A DNA stretch of 64,000 nt from an uncultured Flavobacteriales bacterium (GTDB taxonomy: Bacteria > Bacteroidota > Bacteroidia > Flavobacteriales > Crocinitomicaceae). Every line of letters starts with the position of its first letter. The first letter of the stretch is position 1. Positions 9,506-19,020 of this stretch are shown piece by piece. The translations under genes were made by a program, and so were the position numbers. The stretch is from NCBI GenBank assembly GCA_946480085.1, contig CAMLHZ010000005.1, positions 124,001-188,000 of the forward strand. The letters are read 5' to 3'. The notes under the pieces were generated by a model. It searched no databases and was not told the DNA's origin. It was given only the letters and a program-made list of their open reading frames with translations.

Positions 9506-9760
9506 ATGAAAGCAGGAATTCACCCAGAAGATTATAGATTGGTTGTTTTTAAAGACATGACAAATGAGTATTCATTTGTTTGCCATTCGTCAGCAACTTC
9601 AACTGAAACAATTAAGTGGGAAGATGGAAATGAATATCCATTGGTAAAATTGGATATCTCTCACAAGTCTCACCCGTTCTTTACAGGAGTTGTTCAATTC
9701 GTGGATACTGCTGGACGTATTGATAAATTCAATAACCGTTACGGTAAATACAAGAAATAA
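9506..9760 (+). CDS. rpmE2: 50S ribosomal protein L31 type B
   Basis: 84 residues, beginning MKAGIHPEDYRLVVF, with NEYPLVKLDISHKSHPFFTG and the terminal RFNNRYGK-type motif (IDKFNNRYGK). The paired-cysteine zinc ligands of the zinc-binding form are absent, so this is the zinc-independent type B protein. It has its own promoter and a strong terminator. Confidence 0.97.
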   Translation: MKAGIHPEDYRLVVFKDMTNEYSFVCHSSATSTETIKWEDGNEYPLVKLDISHKSHPFFTGVVQFVDTAGRIDKFNNRYGKYKK

Positions 9761-9780
9761 TTTCTTTATAAGATATTGTA

Positions 9781-9811
9781 AAAGCTCTGATGATAAGTCA
9801 GGGCTTTTTTT
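9781..9811 (+). terminator. Rho-independent terminator of rpmE2
   Basis: AGCTCTGA pairs with TCAGGGCT (one G-U pair) across a TGATAAG loop and is followed by seven T residues. Confidence 0.85.
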
Positions 9812-9830
9812 GTGCTTTTCTGAGGGTTGA

Positions 9831-9875
9831 GAGAGTCTAGAATCTGGATGTCTAGAATCTAGAATCAGAATTGCT
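9831..9875. repeat. Degenerate TCTAGAATC simple repeat
   Basis: Three to four imperfect copies of a TCTAGAATC unit lie between rpmE2 and the WG-repeat gene. A related TCTAA/TCTAG run occurs at 12838-12872. Confidence 0.6.
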
Positions 9876-9952
9876 TCTAAGATTGTTCAAAACTGTTGGA
9901 AATATTATCTAATTTTAATTCTCATTGCTGTTACCCATACCCGAAATGAAAT

Positions 9953-9960
9953 TATTTTTG
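9953..9960 (+). promoter_or_regulatory. -7-like element just upstream of the WG-repeat gene
   Basis: TATTTTTG matches TAnnTTTG but lies only four bases before the ATG, so transcription would start at or inside the start codon. It may be a near-leaderless promoter or chance. Confidence 0.3.
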
Positions 9961-9964
9961 CGTT

Positions 9965-12064
9965 ATGTTTAGGGCGATAGTCTTTTTTACTTTTTTTCTT
10001 CTGGCACCAGCTGTATTTGCAGGTGGAATATCTAAGGGATATGAAGCCCTTCAGCAATTCAATTATTTTGAAGCGAAAAAGATCTTTGTAAAGTATTTAA
10101 AGAAAGAGCCATGTGCCGCTAATTATGGTTTAGCGAGTATTTATGTGCGAACTGATAATCCCTTTCATTCATTGGATTCGGCGCTTGTTTGTGTACAGAT
10201 AGCTGAAGGTTGTTACAATAAAACGTCTGATAAAACCAAGGAGAAACTCTCCAAGTATGGTTTCGATTACCTGCACATCGCTGATCTGAGAGCTCAGATT
10301 TCTCATGAATTGTTTTTGATCGAATTGAAACAGCCCAATGAAGAAAGTCTGAATAAGTACCAGGCAAAACATTTGTGGGCTACTGAAAGATTCACTGCAA
10401 TTGAAATGCGCGATTCCCTTGGGTATTTGCTGGCAACCAAACTCGGAACTTCGGCCGGATTTCAACAGTTCATGGATAAATATCCTGAATCGAAGCTAAA
10501 AGCCAAAGCGCAACAAGAGTTTTACCGATTGCAGTACAGCGAAAAAACAAACTCCGGAATGCTGTCGGCTTATATGAATTTTGAGTCAACATACCCGAAT
10601 AATCCTTACGTTGTTGACGCACAAGATCAGATTTATAACCTTTCAACGAAGAACAATACAGCCACAGATTATGATGCGTTCATCAAGAAGTTTCCTAAGA
10701 ATAGAAACCTGGATGATGCATGGCGAAAGTTGTATCAGTTGTACATGGTCGATTTTTCAAAAGAACGCCTAACGAGCTTTAAGGAGAAATACCCGAATTA
10801 TCCGTGGATGGCTGATCTGGAAACGGAACAGGCATTGTCGGAAACTGTTTTTCTTCCCTATAAAGTGGGAGGAATGTTTGGTTGGATGGATCAAACAGGA
10901 AACATCCTAATAAAAGCACAATACAACAACGTTGGTTTCTTTAAAGATGGATTGGCCTGGGCGGAGAAGTCAGGAAAATATGGGTTTGTCAACAAGGCAA
11001 ACAAGATCGTTGTTCCTTTCCAGTTTGCGAGTGTTACCGATTTCGAAAAAGGAAGATCTATTGTTGAGTTGAACGAACTTTATGGTTGTATCGACCGAAC
11101 TGGGGCATATACTGTTCCACCGCAGTTTAAAGACTTAGGGATTTTTACTGAAGGCTTGATGTACGCTCAAAAAGACAGCCTTTACGGTTTTTACGATGGA
11201 TTTGGGAATGTCAGAATTCCAGCGCAATTTGACGAAGCATTTTCGTTCGAGAAAGGGAAGGCAAAAGTGATCTATAAACAAGAAACAGGAATAATTGATC
11301 AGTACGGAAGTTACGTGGTAAAGCCCATGTACGAAGAACTGATTCCTTTTACAGATTCAATCATGGTCATTGAAAGTGGTGATTTTTACGAATTCCTGAA
11401 GCTAAAAGGCGAACAGAAGCTAACATTGAAAGTGGATGAAGTAGGAGCACTTGTGAACGACAGAGCTATTGTAGAGTTTGATGGTAAAGTTGGATATATC
11501 AACGGAAAAGCTGAATTGGTAGTTCCTTTCAAATTTGAAGTGTTTACGAATTCACGTCAGGATGGTGCTTTTGACGGACAATATGCTAAGATTGCTGTTA
11601 AAGGGAAGTACGGTATTATTGATAGAACTGGTAAAGTAATCATTCCGGCAACTTACCCGAAAATGGGGGCAGTTGGAACCTTGATTGCCATTGAAAAAGC
11701 TGGCAAGTGGGGATATATTGATTTAAACAATCAGTGGAAAATTCAACCAATCTATGAATTTGCTGAATCCTTTAATGACGGCTTGGGAATCGTTCAAAAC
11801 CTTACTGTTTACGGAGCAGTAAATGCAGCTGGAAAAGTCATTATCCCTATTGAATTTACGACCATTAATCAGATTGATAAAACGCATTATAATGTAACAA
11901 AAGGCGCTAAAAATGGCGTTTATTCAAATACAGGGCAACAATTGGTTCCAGCTGAGTACAATAGAATTCAGCGCGTTAATGAAGATTGGTATGCTTTGTT
12001 TAAAGGAACAGAATTACATTACTTTCAATTATCAACAAACACACTTGTAATACCTAAACTATAG
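9965..12064 (+). CDS. Secreted WG-repeat protein with TPR-like N-terminal half
   Basis: 699 residues. Signal peptide MFRAIVFFTFFLLAPAVFAG. Residues about 25-295 are alpha-helical with TPR-like character (GYEALQQFNYFEAKKIFVKY). From about residue 298 to the end there are roughly ten WG-type beta repeats of about 40 residues (GMFGWMDQTGNILIKAQY, GKYGFVNKANKIVVPFQF, GKYGIIDRTGKVIIPATY, GKWGYIDLNNQWKIQPIY). WG repeats are usually read as a beta scaffold for protein contacts; the partner is unknown. A DUF4412-like gene follows three bases after its stop, so the two form an operon. Confidence 0.85.
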   Translation: MFRAIVFFTFFLLAPAVFAGGISKGYEALQQFNYFEAKKIFVKYLKKEPCAANYGLASIYVRTDNPFHSLDSALVCVQIAEGCYNKTSDKTKEKLSKYGFDYLHIADLRAQISHELFLIELKQPNEESLNKYQAKHLWATERFTAIEMRDSLGYLLATKLGTSAGFQQFMDKYPESKLKAKAQQEFYRLQYSEKTNSGMLSAYMNFESTYPNNPYVVDAQDQIYNLSTKNNTATDYDAFIKKFPKNRNLDDAWRKLYQLYMVDFSKERLTSFKEKYPNYPWMADLETEQALSETVFLPYKVGGMFGWMDQTGNILIKAQYNNVGFFKDGLAWAEKSGKYGFVNKANKIVVPFQFASVTDFEKGRSIVELNELYGCIDRTGAYTVPPQFKDLGIFTEGLMYAQKDSLYGFYDGFGNVRIPAQFDEAFSFEKGKAKVIYKQETGIIDQYGSYVVKPMYEELIPFTDSIMVIESGDFYEFLKLKGEQKLTLKVDEVGALVNDRAIVEFDGKVGYINGKAELVVPFKFEVFTNSRQDGAFDGQYAKIAVKGKYGIIDRTGKVIIPATYPKMGAVGTLIAIEKAGKWGYIDLNNQWKIQPIYEFAESFNDGLGIVQNLTVYGAVNAAGKVIIPIEFTTINQIDKTHYNVTKGAKNGVYSNTGQQLVPAEYNRIQRVNEDWYALFKGTELHYFQLSTNTLVIPKL

Positions 12065-12067
12065 AAA

Positions 12068-12760
12068 ATGAAAAAGAATCTATTGCTAATTGCCTCGGCT
12101 TTACTTTGTCTGAACACTTTTGCTCAAACCAAAGGACATTTTTCTTTTACCTGGAACATGATCGAAGACGGTGAATCAACCCTAATGATGGTTGATGTTT
12201 ACAGTTCTTCAAAGAATTTTGTTGTTTCTTCAACAGAGAAAGAAATGGGAACAGAAAAAGCCATTATTGATCGTACTGCAAAAAAAGGAATTGAGTTTTT
12301 TAGTGATGTAATTGATGAAACGTCAAGTGATAATTACTACGCCTATTTCAGCTGGGAAGAATCAATAGAAGAATCAGCTTATGTTAGCGACATCATGAGT
12401 GGAGTGCTTGATATGCCCGACTTTAACGAAGGATTTGAATTACTTGCAGAAAAAAGCACAATTGCCGGACTTCCATGTCAAAAATTCAAGATCAGTTTAC
12501 CGAATAACGAAGGAACCATAACAGGTTGGGTTGCTCTTGGTGTACATTGTTTGGTAGTTGATCAGAACTTCTATTTGGATACTGAAAAAGGAATGATCAT
12601 GGAAATGAACATGGATTTCGAAGGAAATACACTCGCTATTAAGTGTACAGGCTACGATGCTAAATTCCCTGAAACATCACCTGCTTATAGTATGGAAATT
12701 CCGGCTGGCTATGAAGCTTTGGATGCTGAAGGCGATTATAACGATGAGGAAGGAGAGTAA
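12068..12760 (+). CDS. Secreted DUF4412-like protein
   Basis: 230 residues with a signal peptide ending NTFAQ. The mature part is a beta-rich domain (GHFSFTWNMIEDGESTLMMV, MEMNMDFEGNTLAIKCTGYD) resembling DUF4412 and related GLPGLI-type proteins, which sense or carry hydrophobic ligands in other folds; the function here is unknown. It starts three bases after the WG-repeat gene and is probably co-transcribed with it. The C-terminus is acidic. Confidence 0.65.
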   Translation: MKKNLLLIASALLCLNTFAQTKGHFSFTWNMIEDGESTLMMVDVYSSSKNFVVSSTEKEMGTEKAIIDRTAKKGIEFFSDVIDETSSDNYYAYFSWEESIEESAYVSDIMSGVLDMPDFNEGFELLAEKSTIAGLPCQKFKISLPNNEGTITGWVALGVHCLVVDQNFYLDTEKGMIMEMNMDFEGNTLAIKCTGYDAKFPETSPAYSMEIPAGYEALDAEGDYNDEEGE

Positions 12761-12837
12761 CTTCGATATAAACTGAATTAATAATAAAAGACTGAAAACA
12801 CTAGAAAGAAGACTAATTGAACGCAATGCGGATAACA

Positions 12838-12872
12838 AGTCTAAAGTCTAGTGTCTAACGTCTAAAATCTAA
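12838..12872. repeat. TCTAA/TCTAG simple repeat upstream of menB
   Basis: Five spaced copies of TCTA(A/G) with a period of about seven bases lie in the 119-base gap before menB. Same style as 9831-9875. Confidence 0.5.
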
Positions 12873-12879
12873 AATAAAA

Positions 12880-13701
12880 ATGGCACAACGTAATTGGACG
12901 TCAATCAAAAAATACACAGATATTAAATTCGAATTGTTCGAAGGAATTGCAAAAATTACCATTAACCGACCTGAGGTTTACAACGCCTTCCGTCCGGAAA
13001 CCAACTTCGAAATACTTGATGCACTTGAAATTTCAAGAGAAATGCAAGAAGTTGGAGTAGTGGTACTCACCGGAGAAGGAGACAAGGCATTTTGTTCAGG
13101 TGGTGACCAAAATGTGAAAGGTGTTGGTGGATACATTTCTGAAAATGGTGTTCCACGTTTGAATGTACTAGACGTTCACAAATCCATTCGTGCTTTGCCT
13201 AAGCCGGTGATTGCAATGGTAAATGGTTATGCAATTGGTGGTGGTCACGTTCTTCACGTAGTTTGTGATTTAACGATCGCTTCTGATAATGCGCGTTTTG
13301 GTCAAACCGGACCTAAAGTAGGAAGTTTCGATGCTGGATTTGGATCGTCGTTTTTGGCTAGCCATGTTGGACAGAAAAAAGCACGCGAAATTTGGTTCTT
13401 GTGTAATCAATATACTGCCGACGAAGCCGAGAAAATGGGAATGGTGAACAAAGTGGTAGCTTTGGAAGACCTGGAAGATACAACCGTAGAATGGTGTCAA
13501 ACCATTATGAAACGTTCTCCGTTAGCAGTTCGAATGATCAAGCGCGGATTGAATGCAGAATTGGATGGTCAGCGTGGTTTAATGGAATTTGCCGGAGACG
13601 CTACATTGATGTACTATTTGATGGAAGAAGCGCAAGAAGGTAAACGAGCGTTTTTAGAAAAGCGTGAGCCAAACTTCAAACAGTTTCCAAAATTCCCATA
13701 A
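12880..13701 (+). CDS. menB: 1,4-dihydroxy-2-naphthoyl-CoA synthase
   Basis: 273-residue crotonase-fold enzyme that cyclises succinylbenzoyl-CoA in menaquinone synthesis. MenB-specific features include [47 protein letters not shown] (oxyanion hole), [18 protein letters not shown] and the C-terminal [13 protein letters not shown]. Length is typical. It is followed after 11 bases by a MscS channel gene and then a thioesterase. The thioesterase may serve DHNA-CoA hydrolysis, but that is inference. Confidence 0.97.
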   Translation: MAQRNWTSIKKYTDIKFELFEGIAKITINRPEVYNAFRPETNFEILDALEISREMQEVGVVVLTGEGDKAFCSGGDQNVKGVGGYISENGVPRLNVLDVHKSIRALPKPVIAMVNGYAIGGGHVLHVVCDLTIASDNARFGQTGPKVGSFDAGFGSSFLASHVGQKKAREIWFLCNQYTADEAEKMGMVNKVVALEDLEDTTVEWCQTIMKRSPLAVRMIKRGLNAELDGQRGLMEFAGDATLMYYLMEEAQEGKRAFLEKREPNFKQFPKFP

Positions 13702-13712
13702 AAGAATTACAA

Positions 13713-14594
13713 ATGTCATTACTTCTTCAAGTTGCTCAAAACACCGGAGATACGATAAAAGGCGTTGTTAAATCTGCTGAAAAAGGATTTGAAGAACGTT
13801 TTCAGGATACGCTTGGCTTTTCGCTAGGTGAGGCAAAGCACAAATTGGTCGAAATTGCTACGAATCTTGTAATTGCTGTATTAATAGTTGTTATCGGTTG
13901 GTGGCTTGCCAAAACTGCCGGGAAAGGAATCAAGAAAGTACTTACCAAAAGTAAAACGGACGCTGGACTAATTACGTTCCTGACTTCACTTGTTGTGATT
14001 TCACTGAAGATTTTAGTGATTTTGACAGCTGTTACGCAGCTTGGGGTTCAAATGACCAGTTTCATTACCATTCTTGGTGCTGCTGGTTTGGCAATTGGTA
14101 TGGCTTTCAGTGGTACTTTAGCCAATTTTGCAGGTGGTGTAATGATCTTATTCTTTAAGCCGTTTAAAGTTGGTGAAACTATTTTGGCCTTAACACATGA
14201 AGGAAAAGTAACTGAAATTCAGATCTTTTACACTTACCTGAATACCGGTGACAACAAAGTGGTGATTCTTCCGAATGGTCCATTGGCGAATGGTAATTTG
14301 GTGAACTTCACGCGTGAGAAGAAACGCAGAGCAGAGTGGTCCTTTGTTTTGGAACCAGATGTCAATTACTTATTGGCGCATGAAACACTTCAGAAACTCA
14401 TAAAAGCTGACAAACGCGTAATTGCTAAGCCAGAACCAACTGTTGTGTTGAATGGATTACAGCATGGAGCTCCTCATGTTTTGGTACGTGCATGGGTTGC
14501 AACAGACCAGGTAAGCAGCGTTCAAGCAGATTACAATAAAGCCGTTTACGACGCTTTCAAGGAGTTGGATATTCATTTCTTCAAAGAACTTTAA
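13713..14594 (+). CDS. Small-conductance mechanosensitive channel, MscS family
   Basis: 293 residues. An N-terminal amphipathic stretch is followed by membrane helices at about 45-68 and 88-110 and the pore helix TM3 at about 112-150, with Gly/Ala packing (LGAAGLAIGMAFSGTLANFA). Then come the MscS beta domain (FKVGETILALTHEGKVTEIQ) and a C-terminal alpha/beta domain. It releases solutes under osmotic downshock. It sits 11 bases after menB and one base before the thioesterase gene, suggesting one transcript. Confidence 0.93.
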   Translation: MSLLLQVAQNTGDTIKGVVKSAEKGFEERFQDTLGFSLGEAKHKLVEIATNLVIAVLIVVIGWWLAKTAGKGIKKVLTKSKTDAGLITFLTSLVVISLKILVILTAVTQLGVQMTSFITILGAAGLAIGMAFSGTLANFAGGVMILFFKPFKVGETILALTHEGKVTEIQIFYTYLNTGDNKVVILPNGPLANGNLVNFTREKKRRAEWSFVLEPDVNYLLAHETLQKLIKADKRVIAKPEPTVVLNGLQHGAPHVLVRAWVATDQVSSVQADYNKAVYDAFKELDIHFFKEL

Positions 14595-14595
14595 G

Positions 14596-15024
14596 ATGAG
14601 TGATATCAAATTACATCCTATCATTCAGGGTTATATTAGCTGGAATCAGTTCGGGATCTTGCTCGGAATGGATTTCGAAATTCCTGAAAAAGGAAGTGTT
14701 GAATATAGAATTAAGGTCGAAGAAAAACACCTGGCGACACCAAGAGCAGCTCACGGCGGTGTGCAAGCTGCGTTAATGGATGCAACCCTTGGTGTTGCGG
14801 CACTTTCTAATGTTTGTGAGGAAGATAGAGTAGTGTCTACAGTAACGCTAACCATCAATTATCTTCGACCAGCATTTTTGGGGGACGAAATGATTGCAAC
14901 AGCTAAAGTTCTTAAACAAGGGAAAAACCTGCTCTTCGTTAATGGCGAAATCGTCAATCAGAATGGTGTTTTATTGGCAACTGCAAGCGCTACAATGAAT
15001 GCGTATCCGGTGGAAAAATTATGA
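14596..15024 (+). CDS. PaaI-family hotdog thioesterase
   Basis: 142 residues of hotdog fold. The signature HGGVQAALMDATLGVAALS is that of PaaI-type acyl-CoA thioesterases, with TLTINYLRPAFLGDEMIATA forming the central strands. It starts one base after the MscS stop. Downstream of menB it could hydrolyse DHNA-CoA, but PaaI proteins have broad substrates and this assignment is only contextual. Confidence 0.85.
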   Translation: MSDIKLHPIIQGYISWNQFGILLGMDFEIPEKGSVEYRIKVEEKHLATPRAAHGGVQAALMDATLGVAALSNVCEEDRVVSTVTLTINYLRPAFLGDEMIATAKVLKQGKNLLFVNGEIVNQNGVLLATASATMNAYPVEKL

Positions 15025-15082
15025 ATGAAGTAATGAGTAATTATCAAGAATCTACTTGATAATTATTCAATTGATCATTCAT
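15021..15082. terminator. Bidirectional terminator between the thioesterase gene and folP
   Basis: The core is a perfect 11-bp stem, TAATTATCAAG (15038-15048) with CTTGATAATTA (15055-15065) around AATCTA. Outer arms ATGAATGA and TCATTCAT also pair. It lies between convergent genes. Confidence 0.7.
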
Positions 15083-15090
15083 AAATAAAA

Positions 15091-15960
15091 TTAGTGCAAT
15101 GCTTGCACTAATTTTACAGCTTCTTTCGCCTCTTTCACATCGTGAACCCTCAAAATATGCGCTCCTTTCATGAGTGCAACCGTATTTAAAACCGATGTTC
15201 CGTTCAAGGCATGGTCTGCATCAATATGTAAGGCTTTTGTGATCATCGATTTTCTGGAAATTCCGCATAAAAGTGGTGCTTCCAACAAGTGAAAATGTTC
15301 CAGATTATTCATCAGCAAATAATTCTGTTCCAGCGTCTTCGAAAAACCAAATCCCGGATCAATTCCAATGTCTACGATTCCTGCTTCCCTTGCTTTCCCG
15401 GCTCTGAAAGATAAGTGCTTAATCACATCCGCAACAGGATTATCGTAGTTTGTATCTTCCATCATATGCGTTGCAGTTCCGCGCATATGCATCAGAATCA
15501 TCGGAACCTTTTGATACGCTACTTCTCTGAACATATTTTCATCCATCATTCCTGCAGAGATGTCGTTGATCACATCAGCGCCTTCATTACACGCCCGATG
15601 TGCAATCTCGGAACGAAAAGTATCCACAGAAACAATAACATCAGGGTGTATCGACTTGATATAACGAAGAGCTACAGAAAGTCTGCTCCATTCCGTTTGG
15701 ATATCAACATCAGAAGAACCTGGTCGGGAAGAAAAGCCGCCAATATCCAAAATATCAGCACCTTCAGCTATGTACTTGTCTATCAGGGCTGCAATTTCCG
15801 TTTCGGTAAGAACGCGACTCTGACTAAGGAATGAATCAGGTGTACAATTCACAATTGCCATCACTTTCGGAGTGTCAAAAGTGAATAACTTACCCCTGCA
15901 ATTCCAACTATAGTCTGCGATAAATTGACTATTTTCAACGCTCAAAAAGTTCATCTGCAT
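15091..15960 (-). CDS. folP: Dihydropteroate synthase
   Basis: 289-residue TIM-barrel enzyme of folate synthesis that condenses p-aminobenzoate with dihydropterin diphosphate. Signatures: VMAIVNCTPDSFL, GADILDIGGFSSRPGS, DVINDISAGMMD, ILMHMRGT and DIGIDPGFGFSKT. It is divergent from the DUF1599 gene, with only four bases between the start codons, so the promoters must overlap the two coding regions. ATG codons at residues 1 and 3 are both possible starts. Confidence 0.96.
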   Translation of the reverse strand: MQMNFLSVENSQFIADYSWNCRGKLFTFDTPKVMAIVNCTPDSFLSQSRVLTETEIAALIDKYIAEGADILDIGGFSSRPGSSDVDIQTEWSRLSVALRYIKSIHPDVIVSVDTFRSEIAHRACNEGADVINDISAGMMDENMFREVAYQKVPMILMHMRGTATHMMEDTNYDNPVADVIKHLSFRAGKAREAGIVDIGIDPGFGFSKTLEQNYLLMNNLEHFHLLEAPLLCGISRKSMITKALHIDADHALNGTSVLNTVALMKGAHILRVHDVKEAKEAVKLVQALH

Positions 15961-15964
15961 AATT

Positions 15965-16510
15965 ATGAATCAAACTACGGTACAATATAAGGAAATCGTT
16001 AATCAATGTCGAGAAATATTCATTAAAAAAAACAATGATTACGGTACTTCCTGGCGTATTGCGAGAGCGAGTTCTATGACCGATCAATTGTTCATTAAAG
16101 CAAACCGTATTAAAACACTTCAGGAAACCAAAACCAACATGGTTGGAGACAGTATTGAAGGTGAGTTTGGTGCAATTGTGAACTACTGTATTATGGCAAT
16201 TATTCAGGTGCGTGAAAGCAGTTCAGCACTTCCTTTGGAATTGAACGAAGAGCAATCGTTGAAAATGTACAACGAAGTTGCCAATGAAGCTTACGAATTG
16301 ATGTTGAAGAAAAATCACGATTACGGTGAGGCTTGGCGTGATATGAGAATTACTTCTTTAACAGATATGATTCTGATGAAACTCCTTCGCGTAAAGCAAA
16401 TAGAAGACAACGACGGTAAAACAATTATTTCAGAAGGTATAGATTCAAACTATTTTGACATGTTCAATTACGCGGTATTCGCGTTAATCCTCATTTCGGA
16501 AAGTAAATAG
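15965..16510 (+). CDS. DUF1599 protein (two-copy domain)
   Basis: 181 residues built from two homologous halves: FIKKNNDYGTSWRIARASSM near residue 20 and MLKKNHDYGEAWRDMRITSL near 115. This matches the DUF1599 family of unknown function. From general knowledge, its gene often sits beside folP and upstream of a membrane protein and tpiA in Bacteroidota, as it does here. First gene of a long plus-strand run reaching clpS. Confidence 0.9.
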   Translation: MNQTTVQYKEIVNQCREIFIKKNNDYGTSWRIARASSMTDQLFIKANRIKTLQETKTNMVGDSIEGEFGAIVNYCIMAIIQVRESSSALPLELNEEQSLKMYNEVANEAYELMLKKNHDYGEAWRDMRITSLTDMILMKLLRVKQIEDNDGKTIISEGIDSNYFDMFNYAVFALILISESK

Positions 16511-16515
16511 AACAC

Positions 16516-17427
16516 ATGAACCGTTATCAAAACCAATTGGCTGGGCTATCATTTCCGATTAATCTTTTTTCGGTACTTCTGCATATTCTGGCTGTATTCA
16601 CTATTATTTTCTCACAACTCAATTGCTGTAAACCATTTGAACAGTTAATGTTATGGATCGGATTACCTGTTTTAGTTATTTCTTTGGTAATCATTCTGCT
16701 ATTCAAAGGTTATTACATGCTTGTTCAGCATGCGCGATTAAGCGCAGGGTTTATTCTACTGATCTTATCGCTCATTCACATTACAGCATTGAAGGATTTT
16801 GGAATGTTTCTAAATTCAGTAAGCGCTGGAAAAGAGAATCCTTGGCATTTTCTAAATGGAATGAATGCTTTAGGGGGAATTTTAGCCGTTGTTGAGTTTA
16901 TTGCGGCTATTGCGTTAATCATAGGAGCTTGGATTCGACCAGTTTGTATTTTCCTGGTTCTTCTTTTTGCGCTTTACACAATGCTGTTCTTTAATCTTCA
17001 TCCGTTTAGCGGGAAGCCAACCGTCGTTGAATCATATTCTTTTGGAATAGATAAGTATTTATTGGCTGAAATGAATACTAAAGTGGCCTTCACGTTCAGC
17101 TTATTTCTTACTGTTATTAGCTTGGTAGGTGTAATCTTCGGACATAAAACGAAACCCAATTCGGTTCAATTGAACTGGGGAATCATTCCCGTTTATACTA
17201 TTCTCTCAACAGGATTGGCAATTATTCTGCATTGGTATGCTCTGATCTTCATAGTTCCTTTAGCAATTTCATTTTGTTTAATTACCTACCGTTCCGGTGG
17301 TCGTCTTTTAGGAAATCATTTTGGAGCTTTATTCGTTGCGCTTCTAATGGCGCTAGCAATGGTTTTCTTTCAGGATCAAATTGGAATTTCAAGAAAACAA
17401 GACACTACAATTACACATAAAAAGTAA
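16516..17427 (+). CDS. Multi-pass membrane protein at the usual BT_3928-like position
   Basis: 303 residues with about eight hydrophobic helices (for example FSVLLHILAVFTIIF, ILAVVEFIAAIALIIGAW, LAIILHWYALIFIVPLAI). In related genomes the slot between DUF1599 and tpiA is held by a DoxX-like BT_3928 family protein. The middle part (GAWIRPVCIFLVLLFALYT) could be DoxX-like, but I do not see the family signature clearly. Function unknown; a substitute or strongly diverged member are both possible. Confidence 0.75.
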   Translation: MNRYQNQLAGLSFPINLFSVLLHILAVFTIIFSQLNCCKPFEQLMLWIGLPVLVISLVIILLFKGYYMLVQHARLSAGFILLILSLIHITALKDFGMFLNSVSAGKENPWHFLNGMNALGGILAVVEFIAAIALIIGAWIRPVCIFLVLLFALYTMLFFNLHPFSGKPTVVESYSFGIDKYLLAEMNTKVAFTFSLFLTVISLVGVIFGHKTKPNSVQLNWGIIPVYTILSTGLAIILHWYALIFIVPLAISFCLITYRSGGRLLGNHFGALFVALLMALAMVFFQDQIGISRKQDTTITHKK

Positions 17428-17438
17428 AATCAATTACA

Positions 17439-18191
17439 ATGAGCAGACGGAAAATAGTTGCCGGAAACTGGAAAATGAACTTGTCGCACCAGGAAGCGAA
17501 CAACCTTTTTAATGCAATTTCCAATACACCAAAATCGGAAATTGATGTTTTTGTGTTTCCACCGGCTTGTTTCGTAAGTGAATTGGCGTCAAAACAAACT
17601 GTAAACGTAGGCGCACAAAATGGGCATCCGAAAACTTCCGGAGCTTTTACAGGCGAAGTAAGTATGCGTCAGTGGGCTGATCTGAAAGTAAATGCGGTTC
17701 TAATCGGTCATTCTGAGCGTCGCATGTACTTTGATGAGGACAACGATTTTTTGAAAGAAAAAATTGATGCGGCTATGTTGGAAGGAATTACACCTTTCTT
17801 TTGCTGTGGAGAACCTATCCATATTCGTGAAGCAGCAGCACATATTGACTATGTCAAAAATCAGATGGAAGAAAGCGTTTTCCATTTAAGTGCTTCTGAA
17901 TTTGAGAAAATTGTAGTTGCTTACGAACCCATTTGGGCAATTGGAACTGGTTTGACAGCTTCTGTTGAACAGGCTGAAGAAATGCATGCAGCTATCCGTT
18001 CATGGATCTCAAATAAGTACGGAAAGGAAACTGCAGATAAAATTTCGATTTTATATGGCGGAAGTTGTAACCCGAGCAATGCAGAGGCGTTATTCGCCTG
18101 TCCAAATGTAGATGGTGGACTAATTGGTGGAGCTTCTTTGAAATATGAAGATTTCGCAGTGTTAATTGATCCGAAAACATGGAATATTTAG
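17439..18191 (+). CDS. tpiA: Triosephosphate isomerase
   Basis: 250-residue TIM barrel. Lys12 lies in AGNWKMN, the catalytic histidine in IGHSERR, the catalytic glutamate in VVAYEPIWAIGTG, and the phosphate-binding loops are ILYGGS and DGGLIGGASL. It interconverts dihydroxyacetone phosphate and glyceraldehyde 3-phosphate in glycolysis. Its last 13 bases overlap the start of prmA. Confidence 0.97.
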   Translation: MSRRKIVAGNWKMNLSHQEANNLFNAISNTPKSEIDVFVFPPACFVSELASKQTVNVGAQNGHPKTSGAFTGEVSMRQWADLKVNAVLIGHSERRMYFDEDNDFLKEKIDAAMLEGITPFFCCGEPIHIREAAAHIDYVKNQMEESVFHLSASEFEKIVVAYEPIWAIGTGLTASVEQAEEMHAAIRSWISNKYGKETADKISILYGGSCNPSNAEALFACPNVDGGLIGGASLKYEDFAVLIDPKTWNI

Positions 18192-19018
18192 AGTTAAACG
18201 TTTCTTTATCTCCAAGAGATCCTTGGGCTGATATCCTGATTGCCGAATTGGCTGAATTAGGGTATGAGAGTTTTGTGGAAACGGAAACAGGTATTTCAGC
18301 TTATGGTCCGGTAACTTTAGGATCTCCTTCAACACATCTGGAACAAACATCTTTGCACAATAATGCCGATGTTCAGGTAACACTGGAAGTGAAGAATATT
18401 CCACATCAAAACTGGAATGCCGTTTGGGAAGCTGATTTCAAACCCGTAATTGTATCTTCAGAATTGGCAATTGTAGCGCCATTCCATAATCATGATGAGT
18501 TTTCTCAGCCTTTGAAAATTGTGATCCAACCGCAAATGAGCTTTGGAACCGGACATCATCAAACCACATTCCTGATGAGTGAATATTTGATGGAACTTAC
18601 GGAATTGGACAATCCTGTGCTTGATATGGGAACTGGAACCGGTGTTCTGGCTTTTTTGGCGGAGAAAAGAGGAGCAAAGGAAATTGTTGCTGTTGACATT
18701 GAGCCGTGGTCTGTAGAAAATACAATTGAAAACGCTGCAAGAAACAATTGTAAGAACATTACAGCACTTTGTGGAGATATTGATGTTGTTCCTCAACAGA
18801 AATATGGTCTCATTCTTGCTAACATCAACAAGAATATTTTGAAATCACATTTGTCATCTTACGCCAATCTTTCAAAAAGTGGGACAAAACTCTATTTGTC
18901 GGGCTTTTTTGCGAGCGATGCTGAAGAAATGATAGCCTGTGCGGAAAATGTTGGATATCGCCATTTACAAACAAAAGAATTAGAAACTTGGGCTGCCCTG
19001 CAGTTCGAATATAAGTAG
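18179..19018 (+). CDS. prmA: Ribosomal protein L11 methyltransferase
   Basis: 279 residues. An N-terminal L11-recognition domain (MEYLELNVSLSPRDPWADI) precedes a class I SAM methyltransferase domain with motif I VLDMGTGTGVLAFLAEKRGA, acidic loop VAVDIEPWSVENT and the active-site ILANINKNIL (N-I-N-K). It trimethylates L11. It overlaps tpiA by 13 bases and is followed after two bases by the next gene, so it is embedded in the operon. Confidence 0.94.
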   Translation: MEYLELNVSLSPRDPWADILIAELAELGYESFVETETGISAYGPVTLGSPSTHLEQTSLHNNADVQVTLEVKNIPHQNWNAVWEADFKPVIVSSELAIVAPFHNHDEFSQPLKIVIQPQMSFGTGHHQTTFLMSEYLMELTELDNPVLDMGTGTGVLAFLAEKRGAKEIVAVDIEPWSVENTIENAARNNCKNITALCGDIDVVPQQKYGLILANINKNILKSHLSSYANLSKSGTKLYLSGFFASDAEEMIACAENVGYRHLQTKELETWAALQFEYK

Positions 19019-19020
19019 TT

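Noticed and set aside
15415..15834. 139-codon ORF opposite folP
   Set aside because: Antisense shadow of a clearly conserved gene; composition is Cys/His/Ile-rich without a motif.
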